Assembly: GCA_037039685.1 (NCBI GenBank)
Contig: JAWNGF010000005.1
Coordinates: 1,240,001-1,304,000 of the forward strand
DNA: 64,000 bases
From: Ceratobasidium sp. AG-K
Lineage: Eukaryota > Basidiomycota > Agaricomycetes > Cantharellales > Ceratobasidiaceae
Direction of reading: 5' to 3'
Numbering within the stretch: position 1 is the stretch's first letter; each line of letters starts with the position of its first letter. The translations under genes were made by a program, and so were the position numbers. The notes beneath the pieces were generated by a model, which did not search any database, was not told the DNA's origin, and worked only from the letters and a program-made list of their open reading frames with translations. Positions 12,311 to 24,566 of this stretch are shown here, one piece after another.

Positions 12311-13084
12311 CCAAACGGATTCACGGATTGACCTGCTTATATTCGGTCTAGTACTCTCTCCCAGGGCGTAGGATTAGCGTGGCACGATATTCCGGGCAGA
12401 AACAGGAAACAGGATATCCGTGGCTGCCAGTCCCTGTTAATCGACGGATTAACATCACTAGCCGCCCATTGTCCTTCTTCCGATGTGACCCCCCATTTAT
12501 TTAATTTGCTGGTTTGGCGCCCCTATCTTGGAGGTACGTATCGTCCTCTTGCGGCTGCAGCATCCTTATCTCCTGACCTCCGCGAGGACGTGTTTATCGT
12601 ATCATCAGCTTGATACGTGGAGGTTTCAGCAACACGCCTGATATATGCAACGAGGGGAAATCGACAACCGACCAAGCTGATCAAAGTGGAGTACTCCCAT
12701 GTTCAGTGTGATCTCAATATATGGTAAAGTCCTCACAAATGTCTAGAAAAAGAAATCTCCCTGGCGGCGCTGCCTATGACGCGTTTTGCAAGCCCCCCAA
12801 ATATTGGGGTAGGTCTCTTTGTGGCGGGTATGACGAGTGCAGTCGTCAGGCTCTAGAACCCTAGAGAAGGTCACACAAGGGTGCACGTACCGTATTGGAA
12901 TGTTTTAGCAAATAATTTAGCAAACTATGATCGGCGAAACGCCAATCGTACTACCGTAAGTGGAAACAGGTGGGCACACACGGTGCTAGCAAGCAACCAG
13001 GTATTACAGCAATCTATATTGGGGCGGTGATATATATACGGAAGATAGTACTAAAATCAAGTAGTATAAACGAGAGAGCAAAGT
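12311..13084. other. Intergenic, nothing recognised
   Basis: This lies between the 5' end of gene B and the 3' end of gene C. The part next to 12311-12375 is still open in the frame of gene B exon 1 and may belong to it. No other feature is supported. Confidence 0.4.
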
Positions 13085-15913
13085 TCATCCCCTACGTCGC
13101 TTTGCTCGGTTTCTAGCAAGAGCGAACTTGGCGCCGCCCAATTCCCGATCAGCTACTAAGTCTTCGACAAATTGTAGGTCTGGGCTATTAATCACGTTGT
13201 CAGACGGTCCAGCCACCGGCTGCTGCACGGTAATTCCTTCCCAAGTTTGCCCGTTATACCTTTCCTCAACAGAAGGCAATGAGGGCTCTGTAGGATACTG
13301 CACAAGGCTCCGGGAGCCCATGGCCCTGGGGGCTTCGAGCCTCACCACAAGCTCTGCTCCAGCGACGCAGTTTACGGAGTTCGGTGTAATGTGCGAGCTC
13401 TCTGCGTCTGGGTGCTTTTGGCCCCAGTGCCGTCTCAGGTTCGAGTGACTAGTGTATGCAGAGGTGCAGCCCGGATACTCGCAAGGGTGTAGTTTTGCTA
13501 GAGAAAACGGAAATATTAGTTAGTTGCAGCAGAGATATACAACCGTGAACTCACCCTGTCCTTGATGACCATGACGGGCAGCCAAATGATCTTTGAGCAA
13601 GTAAGGACGACGAAACTCCCGATTGCAAACGGGGCAAGTGTTCGGGGGCATGTCCGAAATTCGCGTTGGCTCGGAAGAGACAGTCAGTTCAGGAATGGAT
13701 TGGGTTGTGTCTGCCAACACGACATTCACGGTATGGGCTGATAAATTACTGCTCGGAATCGGATCGCAGAGAAGTTGACCATCCCCTGAAGTCAACTCAG
13801 TGGTATGTGTTTGACCAGCGAAAGTCGAATTGACCACGGGACCAAACGCGAGTGCTTGATGTAATGGTCGAGGAGTCGTACGACCGACGGGACTCTGAAA
13901 GTAGTGATAATCACAGAACATGCCCGTAGACTGGTTCGGTACATCCAGCCGTTGTTCCAGTCCATTGGACGCGCCGTACGATAAGTTTAATGGCTGCTCG
14001 AGTTGAACGGCCTTGTCTTGTAGGTCTCGATGATTTGACGGCGCTGGCGCAGGTCGATACGAGTTTCCCCGCCCTACACCAGTCGAATGTTAGTGGCATT
14101 ACCGAGGCCGTGTTTTGGGAAAGTAACTGACCGTGCATCGGTCCGTTTGGGGTGGGCATTGACCACGGTCGATGGTGTGTACCGCGGGATGAAACCTCAT
14201 CGCTATACGACTCGGTGTACGGCTGTTGGTAAGGTCCAAAAGTAGGGAGCGGAATTGGAGGGACCGGGGTGGAACCGTGTTGCTGAGGAACTGAAATATT
14301 GAGGTTATCGTAAGAGGATGTTGATGCTGAGCTGGCCAGTCCCCCATCGAACGAACCAGTCGTATCACAAAAGCCCATGTCCATGCCCTGCGTCGCCAGA
14401 TAAGCCTGTTGAATCCGTTCGGAGTTCGACCCCACGCTACTCTCATTCCAATTACATGAGTTGGGATAAGTGCCGTCGGATGTATGGCCAGAGTCAAAAG
14501 CACGACCGAACCCAGAAAAACTAGCCGAAGTATTCGAACCCCAAGCGGGAGCGTGGAAGCAGGATGGTCCCAGTACTAAGACACCTTGAATTTTTCCTAC
14601 ACGCGAGCGCGTAATATGGAAGCGAGTCACGGACAATACCTGCGGCAGGGCTGTGTCCATCTGACCAGAACTTCCGGGCGACTGTAACATCCTAGCGTCC
14701 CGGGCTGTCGTTGCGATCGTGTCTGCGAATCTTCCCACCGCTATGAAAGGTAGGTATCGAGACGAGGGATTTTCACAAATCGGACGAGTGGTAGGAGTGG
14801 TTATGAGGATGCGCCTTGCGGTAGATTGAACGCGCAAGAACGCTCGTTGGCAGCATATCCATAATGCACCAACCGGCCGCCTGGCAGAATGAAAGTTGCG
14901 ACTCAGAACCGCATGGCGGACGCGAAGGGCAATGGATAGAGATCTGAAGAAACTGTGCCGAACGTTGGAGCGGTCTCTAAAATCTGCGAACCAGAGAATA
15001 AGTATGAACGCCACAAATAAGCCTGTCGCTATTGAAAACATACCCGTCCCCGTGCTTGGTGGAGCTTTGATTGCGCGTGACTCTAAACGTTCTTCCAATC
15101 GCTGGCCTACACCCCCAGGTCCTATGTCAGGTAACAGACTAAACACCGTGACAGCAGGACACTGAGCGCCAGCGACAGATTTGGTACTCTCGTCGGGCGG
15201 GCCCAAAGGCACGAAATCTTTCTCGGCTTGGACATTCGGTGGCAAATGCAAGAATGTGCGAGACTCCTCGAGCGGTTCAACCTCTAAGCAAACCACGTCA
15301 GCACAATCTCAAAATTTGGTTCCAGATTCCACTTACCAGGCCCACAAAGGGATGACTGGGGTTCCGAACCAGAGAAAGTATCGAGAGATGAACCACAATG
15401 TATAATAGTGTCTATTGCGAACCGTTAGGATCTGTGATTCACGGAAACAAGTCAAAGGCTGCTCACCATTCGTCTCTCCATTCAACCTATCATCTGGACC
15501 ATCGACAACCGGTACCCTTAGATTCATTCAGTTCCCAGGCCGTTTCAAATGCTTCAGCTAACTGCACACTTACAGATCAACATTGGCGGTCACCAAGTCG
15601 CCCCCAGCAGGTTTGTCGGCGCTTCCCGCAACGATCGTGCTACTAATTTTGCATGCCTCCGCATGTGCGTATCCCTAACATGAGTCAGACACGGAAGGAG
15701 GAAGCAAACAAAACAACGCTACCTTGGGCCATAAAGTCCGAAGCACCCTCGTCAACCTGGCTAAATGGCGTCGCTTTCCGATCCAGGTACGACCACCTTG
15801 TACGTCCCGTCGACCGGCTATGTTAGGCTTTAGATATGGCCCAGTCCCGCATGGAGGCGCGCGATGGGAGAAGACATTGTTGAGGATGTTAATGGGAGGA
15901 TTCGAAATCAAGG
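13085..15913 (-). CDS. C2H2 zinc-finger protein C (array unit C)
   Basis: Paralogue of A. Phase-consistent 3' exons are: an exon down to 14132 (open from at least 15296, apart from the intron below), 14073-13555 and 13497-13085. The introns are 58 nt (14074-14131) and 57 nt (13498-13554). Finger 1 is CPVCNREFRRPYLLKDH...H; finger 2 is CEYPGCTSAYTSHSNLRRH...H. The C-terminus is ALARNRAKRRRG. The middle carries the family block AWGSNTSASFSGF...GTYPN and YLATQ. A conserved intron near 14985-15045 (GTATGTTTTC...GTTCGCAG) precedes DFRDRSN. A conserved first exon ends at 15723 with donor AAG|GTAGCG. No stop or frameshift was seen in the three 3' exons, so this copy looks intact. The start codon is not resolved. 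Probable nuclear DNA-binding protein. Confidence 0.65.
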
Positions 15914-17850
15914 ATCGAGGGTTCACGTGCCGTCTGCTATTGTGTCAACATCGAGTCAACAAACAACTGTGTGTTCTTACGCTTCAGGGGTCATCCCGAC
16001 CAGTACCAGTGACGACTCGTTTGCTCAGAAATAAGAAAGGGAGTGGAGGAAACGAAGGGACTGGGCAACACGAAATGAAAGAAAATCAATGTGAATGAAA
16101 GAAAAGGAGTATACAGAGAGGAAGTGCAGAGAGCTGCGTTGCAAGAAAATCCCAGTTAAGCCCGACGAGGATGTCTCTCATTCGGAGTCCAGACGGCAAG
16201 TCGTGGCGGTGACGACAAAGTGACGAGCCATCAATAGCGGGGCTATATATCATAGAGAAATGTAAATTAAGATCCCAATGTGCTATGTTTGCCCATCAAT
16301 CCACCGTTTCAGAACTGACCCAACAGAGTGGCAGGGATAGACACGTCAACGAGGCGAACAATAACCACTTTCAGAGACGAACCATGCTCGTTACTTGCAT
16401 AGTTTACTTTTTTTTCCCCTGATGTCAAGCGAGGCTAGGCCCATATTCAACGCCAGGGGCCACATCCACTGACAATTTGTGGCGCAACCAATTTTTAACA
16501 CATCCCTCACGATCATCAGCAAGTTCAGGGGCAACAAGCCTTTATAGCAACCTCGTTCACCCTCTTATAATGCACCGTGACTCTCGAACGACTCTCGGGT
16601 GACTCACTGGTCGAAAGGTCGGTTCCTCGATCCGCATCTTTAGTTCTGGGGCAAACGAGTTCGACCCGTTGGTCATGTAACGCGGCCGGCTCCCACCTTC
16701 TTTCCAGAATGCACCACGGAGAACAGCATGGAAGTGTGACGGCTGCGGGGGCATCAGATGGCCGCGACCACCGATTATAACGCCAACTTATGCCTTATTG
16801 GGTAATGATGTACTGGTAAATCGGTGGATAACTTCCATCCGACGGCAGCAAGTCGTTGTCGAGCACCCTCGCGGTGTAACTGGGATGTCTTCTGGGTTGC
16901 GACGGTAAGCTAAATTAGGTGTAAACGCTTTCCGTCGGGTCAAGCCGAAGATTGAAGGAACGCCGCCGATCAGGGCTCCTGAAACAGCTAATCCGCCACT
17001 TGCACATAAACATCAGATCGGGCCCGAGGTTCTCGTCACTGGATTGCCATATATATGTAATGGCAGTTGGGAATAGAATGTATTCAGAATTTGCAGTCGT
17101 TCCTGAGGGTTCCTATTCACTCCCAGTCTGTGCATGACGTCTCGTGGTTGAAACCTTAATCATTGATACGATCAGGTTTTGCCCTTTGTTTAGCTAGGTA
17201 AGTGCAATATAAAAACTCAGAAGCTCAGAAGGAAAAGTAATTGGCTATCAACCCGCGGTCGAGCGTGATCCTGTTGACGAATATCTATTTGCACTGAGCT
17301 CCTTGTACCATCGGTGCAACACCTTCTGGCCTCGCATGGTTTTGGACTCTGGGTCGGTCTGTAAAACGTGAGGCACCTCATAACCTGTGTTTTGGGTTTG
17401 GACAATGACCGAGGTCAGGCGGCTGACTTCGACGACCTTCCGATCGCAGCGTTCTCAACCCGGTTCTGAAATATAGTGTTAATTATCGAAACAGGAGACG
17501 ATCGCCTGTGGCGCTGCACCTGTATCATATTACGGCATCTATTTAGTTCCTCGAACTGTGGCCAGTCGAACCGGCATGAGAGTCTTACGCGAGGATCTTG
17601 ACGATCATGCGACAGTGGGACTCTTAGACGAACTTCGTGGATTTATGGGCGGTAGCACAGGGCCTTAATTCAACTATATATACACGAGTGAAAAAGTATT
17701 GCATGTGCCTAAGGCACAGAATTCGCTGGTCCGCTGTACAATTATCCCAGAATTGTAAAAACAACGACAAGAATTCGAATAGAAAGTTAATGAAGTAAAC
17801 AATTCAGAACTCGAACCAAGAAGTCCAACCAATATAATGTAATGAATGCC
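15914..17850. other. Conserved 5' non-coding part of array unit C
   Basis: No gene is supported. It shares landmarks with the other units: CCAACAGAGTGGCAGGGATA at 16320-16339, GACAATTTGTGGCGC near 16475, and a GAAACAGGAGACGATCGCC block at 17488-17506. Confidence 0.5.
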
Positions 17851-20700
17851 CTATCTGCGTCGCCCTCGGGCCCATTTGCGACCTTTCCTCGACGCTGCAC
17901 TGGCAAGAAGTTCATCGAGAAGTGACAAGCCGGTCGTGCTCAGAGTTGGTGACCCGGGAGCTGATTGCTGGACGGAGACGGCTTCTCCAGTGAACGCACT
18001 TCCCCCGACAGGAGGCGCCGCGAGGATTTGCGTCAGGTATTGGGATTCGCTGGCGTTTTGAGTCTCCAGAACCCCGAGGCCACCGAGTCCTACAAAGTTC
18101 CTCTCTGCGTCGGCGCTTTGTGTTGGGACTGGCGCGGTAAGATTATCTACGCGCGAGTGCCGTTTGTTTCGGTGCCGCATCATGTTTGAGTGAGTTGTGT
18201 ACGCTGATGTGCAGCCAGGGTAGTCGCAAGGGTACGGTTTCCCTGTGGAAGCGGTATGATTCAGCACTTGGAGTAAAATCTCAGGTTGAGGACCCACCCT
18301 GGCCTTGCTGGCTGTGACACGAAGCCATGTGATCCTTGAGTAAGTAAGGGCGACGAAATATTCGCTCGCAAACCAGGCAAGTTTTTGAAGACGGCTCTAA
18401 TGCTTCTGAACTGCGAGGGACAACGAGTATTGGGGCGGGTGGAATTGTACCCGCTAAATCCGGCAAGGCAGCGCCCGCGACTTGGGTCGGTAAGTCATTG
18501 CTTGGGATTGAACGTTCCTCGTGGGGGAGTTGCTGCGTCCACGGATTTCTCCCTACGAGAGGTGTTTGGTCGATAAAAATAGGACCGGCGAACGTATCGG
18601 GGCCAGGCGGTTGATGCACCAGTAGTGCAGTACGACTAGTCCCGGGGTTCTGAAATTCATCACTGGTGTACGACAGGTGCGTGGGCCGGCCCGGCGCATC
18701 GAAAGGTTGATGGGGTTCCTTGGGAGCGCCATAAGACGGATTTCGCAGCTCCCTGGGTTGCAAGACGTTGACCGGTTGGCGTCGAGGGGCGAACGGCGCT
18801 GCTGCGGTAGGGTGGTGGGGTGTTCTCCAACCTGCACGGAGTAAGCGTCAGCGGTATCGCAAAAATCATGTTTGGGAGGCAACTGACCACGTATGGGTGT
18901 TCGGGTGGGTATTAACTGTGTCAGGTCATCCATACAAACGCCAGATGCAATGGCGTGGTTGTACCCCGCGTTGAAGGAGTACTCGCAAATCCTGTGCCCG
19001 TCGAGTGGAACCGGGAGAGCTGGGGGGAAACTAGGATGCTGGGGGACTTGGGGGTTGGCGTGAGCGTAGGAGGGTGCGGAAGATAAACCAGGCGGTGCTT
19101 CACCAAACAAGTCGGCGGTGTTACACAGACTTGCGCCCTCATCCTGCGTTGCGAGATAGGATGGTTCGAGGCTCGATCCCGAGTCCGACAGCATGTTTCC
19201 CCCATTCCCCGGGTTGGGATACGTATTGTCAGGCGCCTGACCAGATTCAAACGTGTGATTAAATCCGGAAGAGTTGACGAATGGGTTGGGACCCCAAGCA
19301 AATGTGTGGGGAGAAAGCGATCCTAGTGCTAGCGCGCGACCACGCTTTCCTAGACGTAGGCGAGCAGAAAAGTGACGAGCCATGGACCATACAAGCGGTA
19401 GAGGTGCAGGCGTTTGACTAGATCCCTTGGGCGACTGCGCAATCCTTGAGTGTCTGACTGTCGTTATGACGCTGTGCAGGGGTCCCGCGGCAAGTTTGAA
19501 AGTGAGTCTGGTTGAGCGGGTATGGTTTGCAACGGTTTGAACGTGCAGAGATGCACGTTGGTGGTCTATCCGTGAGGGACCAACAGTCCGCCCATCAAAG
19601 GGAGTGCTATGATAGAGGACAGCGTATCGAGCGTGCAGGAAGATTGAGATGGACCGGGTGAAGCGGTGTTTGGGAACTCTGAATATTCATTAGGAACCAA
19701 TCACCAGGTGGACTGTGCACTTACGTCTCGCAACCGAACCTCACGGCAGCTACCACACATGTTCCGACTCTCCAACTGACTGGACATATCGCATTGTCCG
19801 AGGACATCAGCAAAGCGGTCAGGACAATCTCCCAAAGATTTGCAAAGGCAATAGCCATGAAAGTCAGCAGCTCAGAGAGATAGCCAAATTTCCGAGGGCC
19901 GCAAGACGCTTCAGCACCTGCTGATTGAGAGTAAGTACGAACGCTATAAACAAGCTTATCATAATTGAAAACGTACTAGTCACTATGTTTGGAAGAGCCC
20001 TGATTGCGCGTAATCCCAAACACCGTGCCAATGGTTGGAGCGTTCCGACATCTAAATAAACTATTTCAGTGCGACGACAATTTTGCTCCCATGGGTTACT
20101 AACCATGTGACACTCCGGGCCAACATAAGGACGACTTGAGTTCCAATCCGGAGTGTATGGTCTTGGGGGGCGAGTCGCAATCCGTGATAGTATCTACCCC
20201 GAGGATCAGGCTTTGTTATTTGTGGAAGCAGGTGTAGGTCTACTAACCAGCTATATCCTTGGCCAACTCGCAACTTGGACCCTCGATAACCGGTGCTCTT
20301 AGGTTTGTTAAGCTCTCCGGGGAGGTTCAAACAATCTCACTAGCCGCGTGCTTACAGGTCAAGGTCAGCCGTCGCTAAGTTGCCCCCAGCTAGTTTATTG
20401 ACCCTTGTCACAACGTTTGAGACATTCGGTTCGAAATTATTCGCATACACATCCTCCTAACACGATTTAGAACCAGGATGAGGAAAGAGGTGGGAACCAC
20501 GCTACCTTGGGCCATACAATTCGAACAGTCCTTGCCAGTCCAGTTAAAGGGCGGCGTCGCTTCCTAGCCGAGGTACGACTATGACGTACATCACATTGCC
20601 TGGTCGTGTTGGGTCCAAAAGTTCCGCACGATGGTGCGAGTTGGGATAGGACGTTGCCAGGAACATTGACGCAATGATTTGTAATCAGGGAAATGACGTT
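17851..20700 (-). CDS. C2H2 zinc-finger protein D (array unit D)
   Basis: Paralogue of A and C with the clearest 3' gene model. Exons 19858-19725, 19678-18888, 18831-18298 and 18242-17851 join with canonical introns (46, 56 and 55 nt) in matching phases. From the ATG at 19858 this gives 616 residues. Conserved upstream exons back to about 20506 (donor AAG|GTAGCG at 20505) suggest the true start lies further 5'. Finger 1 is CLVCERIFRRPYLLKDH...H; finger 2 is CDYPGCTSAYTTHSNMMRH...H. The tail is GRKWARGRRR. The central region has the family block AWGPNPFVNSSGF and YLATQ. No stop or frameshift was seen. The role is inferred from the fingers only: sequence-specific nucleic-acid binding in the nucleus. 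Confidence 0.68.
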
Positions 20701-22767
20701 CACGTACGGTCTAGGTGACGTCAGCCTTGTGTCAACAAACAATCGAGTAGTCTTACATTGCGTAGATCATTCCGACCGAGAACCCTGGTAGCACGTATGC
20801 TTAGGAAGATAAGGAGACGGAGGAAAGGAAAGAGTGGAACAAGCTCAAAGAAGGACGACGTGGACGAAAAAAAAAGGAATGCAGAGCGCGAAAGTGCACA
20901 GAGCTACGATGCCAGACAATACCCCAAGTCCAACGATGACGCCTCTCATCCGGATCTTAGTTGGGAGGTCGCAGCAACGTCGACAAGGCTTCATGCAATC
21001 AGAGTTGGGCTATTTATCTGTCGACTACTGGAGCAGCCCTAGCATGCTAGCCCATCAATCAGCTCTTCCCGGACGAGCCCTGGTACGGAGTGGCGGGGCA
21101 AATATACCAACATGGCAAAGAGGAATGGCGTTCCCTGTTGGCTGTATAATTTACCTTTTCCGACTTCATATCAGGCTAGGTTCGCATTCCAGGCCAGGGA
21201 CCGGGGGACGACTGGCTCGTAACATATCCATCACGACACGCTGACCAATGCGCCCACATAACAATCAAGTGCATCCTTTTATATCACTTTCAACCGAAGG
21301 TTGAGTGACTGGTTGTTTTCCTTTGCCAGTACACTTCTATGACGAGTAAGTTCAAATTGTCAGCCATCTGACGGGGCTGGCTCATACCTCTTTCCTTCGA
21401 CCCCCAACGGAGGATGATGGAGCGTAACTACGAAGGCCGAGAAGGACATCAGCTGGCCTGAGCCGTCGATGGGAGTGTCAACCGCCGAACGACTCGTATC
21501 AATCAACCGGTGCCACTGATTCCTTTATGTGTAGAACTAAATAGCCCCGCATGAGCTAATATGCCCTTAGGCGCTAGCAGTGAGTTATATTGGACGTGAG
21601 CCAGCCCAAGTCTCAAAACAAGACTTCCAAAACGGCTAATCCACCATCCACTGGTACACGTCAGATCGTGCCCAACGTGCCCATCGCCAATTTAGCGTCC
21701 TGACTGGTGCGCATTGCAAGCTAGGAATAAAACGTATTTGAGATGTCCCTGAGCCGTCGTATTCTCTCCCGGCCTGTGCAGACCAGTTCGGAGTTGTAAC
21801 ATTGATTGTGGATACGATCGGCTTCGTCATTTGCTAGCCAGGTACCTACAATAGAAAACGCCTAAAAGAATCAATGAAACGGAGTCAGCTGTTGGCTGGG
21901 GCTCGACAGTGCTCAACCTGATCCGTGCCGACGACCATTTTAAAGTTATTTGTACCTAGTTCCTTCCACGGTAGTTGCGTCGCCTTCCGGCCTCACGAGG
22001 TTCCGGACCCTGGGGTATTCTATCGACGTTTCGTGATGAGGTACACCGTACATGTGCTGGTGTTTGGACAGATGCACGCAGGACAGGCCGCTGGCTTTCG
22101 GCGATCCATGGAGTTCTCGATTTGGGTTTAGCGTAAATATACGTTGAAACAGGAAATGATCGACCGTGGCACTGCACTTCCATCCCGTTACTGTTGTAGG
22201 GTGTGGGGAACCCGGATCACGTTAGTTCCGCTTACGTGGGCGCATACACTCTTTGCTTTGGATCCGCTCCCGCGCCCCCAACGCCCCTATCTGGTCCGGG
22301 GTATTTAGGCTTCGCGTTCGCTCTCCTGTTGGCTCAGCGTGACTATATCCACTGAGCCACTCGCGCACTAGGCGTTCTACTTGTTAGATCCGACGTGTAC
22401 TGCTCGCTACAGTTACAACATGCTTCATTGTGGAAAGTTGGACTAGTATAAACCGGCAGGACTAGCAGAATTTCGGCAAACCCATGAAAGCGGGAATTCG
22501 AGACGATTTAGATGAACTTGGTGGCTACTTAGACAGTTCTGGGTTTGGGAATGGCGGGAAGAGTGGCTTTTAACCAACATATTTATCAATTATAATAGTG
22601 ACTGCGCTTAGGGTTCGGTTTCCCCTTCACTGTGATGGCGAATAGCCAACGTATAGGTAGATACAGGATAAGGGGGTTACATTTGACTACAGGGTTGAGT
22701 ATGGGTGAACTACATATGAACTACACATAATGAATGGTGGTCGAAAGAGTAGGCATGTAAATACGTT
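20701..22767. other. Conserved 5' non-coding part of array unit D
   Basis: No gene is supported. It holds GCCCATCAATCAGCTCTTCC near 21050 (also in unit E), GGAGTGGCGGGGCA at 21087-21100, and GAAACAGGAAATGATCGACC at 22146-22165. A word TATCTGGTCCGGG near 22289 recurs at about 34540 in the 3' flank of unit E. Confidence 0.5.
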
Positions 22768-24566
22768 CTACCCCCTGCGTCTGAATCTGGCATATTTCTT
22801 GATGGTCGCATCGTCGCTGCGAGAGACAAATTGGCCGGAATGTTGATCATCAGCTCCGAATACCGGAACGCGAGCCGATGGCCCGGCTACCGCCGTCTCC
22901 TCCACAGTTTCTAGTCGCGCCGGTTTGCTAGTTGACTCAAGTACGATTTGTGAGCTACCTCCGCTGCAATTTTCCCTATTGAAGTGCTTCCTCATGTTTG
23001 AGCGAGTGGTGAACGCTGCACTACACCTCCCAAATCCACAAGGGTATGGTTTCGCTGGGGACGCAAAACGATGAGAACTGGATTCAAGAAGCTGCTTGTA
23101 CTTACGTCCGCCCGTATGTTTGACCTTGTGATCTCGGAGTTGATATGGCTTGGGATAGGATTTCTCACACATGTCGCATTGGTGTCGATGTTTGGCTCTT
23201 CTCTGTTCGGAAGTCACTCCAGAATTAGCTCGAGATGAAGTAATATTGTATCCCGAATTAGGTCGAGGTTCGTACACCTGATAATCCGGTGTCGAGGCAA
23301 CGTTCGGGACATTAGCCGACCGGCCGACATGCGTGGTCGGAAATCTCTCATCGTAGCCAGAATGCCTTACCATGGAGCCCAGTTCCGTGTGAGCATCGGG
23401 ATGGAGGTTTGGGCTGAATGCAGGGAATTGATTCCGGAGAGGGGGCTCGGCATAGGGAGCTCGGTCTTGTGAGAGATCCTGGGCAGCGGGTGTCCTAGTA
23501 GGCTGGGTGGGCAATGATAAACGCGGAATGGCTCGGTTGAATGCGTTGAGTGTATGATTTTCTTGCCCGGGAAGTGAAGAATCGGCGTTGGTTTGATAAT
23601 CTCGAGAACTCGTCGCTGTGGGGCCTGGAGCTGAGCTACGCGGTGCAACGTTTCCTGTGTGTTAGATTTTGTGAGCATAGAAAGACCCCGCCGCCCAAGC
23701 GTCAACCCACCATATCTTGCGATGGTCGCAGTTGGAGCGAGCAGCCGCGCCTGGTTGCCGCTCGTGCCCGGGGACCTCACATCGGAATACTGATCGAAGC
23801 GCCCTATATAATAACCGCGTTCGCGAAGCGCAGGCGTATAGATCGGAGGTGGAGGAACAGGGTAAATGCAGGGTTGCCAATAGGGCAGAGCGCTAGCACC
23901 ACCGTAAGCCGTTCCTGCCGCTGAAGCTTCTGGCGGCCAACCAAACTGCCCGGCATAATGCACGTAGGCCGCATCCAGGTTCTGAAGTAGGACGGAATCT
24001 GACCCCATGCCGAGTCCTCGATCAGCCCGTATCTCACCCGCAGGATTTGATAAATGATTGCCATCGCTGGATGCCTCGCCTGCACTAGACGTGCGACCGA
24101 ATCGGAGAGAACCATATGGATCGGCGTCATGACTGGATGCAAAATGAATAGGTCCCGGTCCTGGAAGGCCCCAAAACTTCTGCGGCGATGGTCGAACTGC
24201 AAGGAAAGACGCGGGAAGGCGCTCATATTCTTCAGTCGGGCGCACTGCTGTCGACGATTGTGCCAGTATCTCAGTAGCTATGACGAGTTGGCTCGGCGGT
24301 TGTGGTTGAGATTTATGAACAGGACGGCAGGGATACAGGGATGATCGATCGTTGGGGCCCAGGTGATCGACTGGCTTCTGATGCTCTGGAGATCTAACCT
24401 GGTAAGCGATTGAATCTAGATCGGGATCGTGACGATGGCGGGGATGGGTGATGACTGATGCGGTATCTATGTTGTTAATAATGCTACAAGACGATTGGTG
24501 AGCCGGCGTTTGGTCGCTATATAAGTATGTTCTCTCACATCTTGCTGTCTTCGCGTTCGGCGGCAT
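22768..24566 (-). CDS. C2H2/C2HC zinc-finger protein F, three exons
   Basis: Complete model: exons 24566-23711, 23654-23106 and 23054-22768, starting at a true ATG (MPPNAKTARCERT) and giving 563 residues. Introns are 56 nt (23655-23710, GTGGGT...ACACAG with TCTAAC branch) and 51 nt (23055-23105, GTAAGT...CCCCAG). Finger 1 is CDMCEKSYPKPYQLRDHKVKH. The linker after splicing reads TGGPKPYPC. Finger 2 is CGFGRCSAAFTTRSNMRKH followed by NRENC, so the last ligand is Cys rather than His. The tail IKKYARFRRRG matches the array's basic tail. The first 300 residues are proline- and serine-rich and not similar to A, C or D, so F is a separate subfamily. A remnant of a close relative lies at 39.4-39.7 kb. 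Confidence 0.72.

Noticed and set aside
15000..15100. A transmembrane segment (MFSIATGLFVAFILIL) in C2H2 protein C, with similar stretches in A (about 7085-7140) and D (about 19920-19985), suggesting membrane-tethered transcription factors.
   Set aside because: In all three copies the hydrophobic stretch starts with a donor (GTATGTTTTC, GTATGTTTCC, GTACGTTTTC) and ends with a pyrimidine-rich tract and CAG. Exons join in phase and give better conservation when it is removed. It is translated intron.
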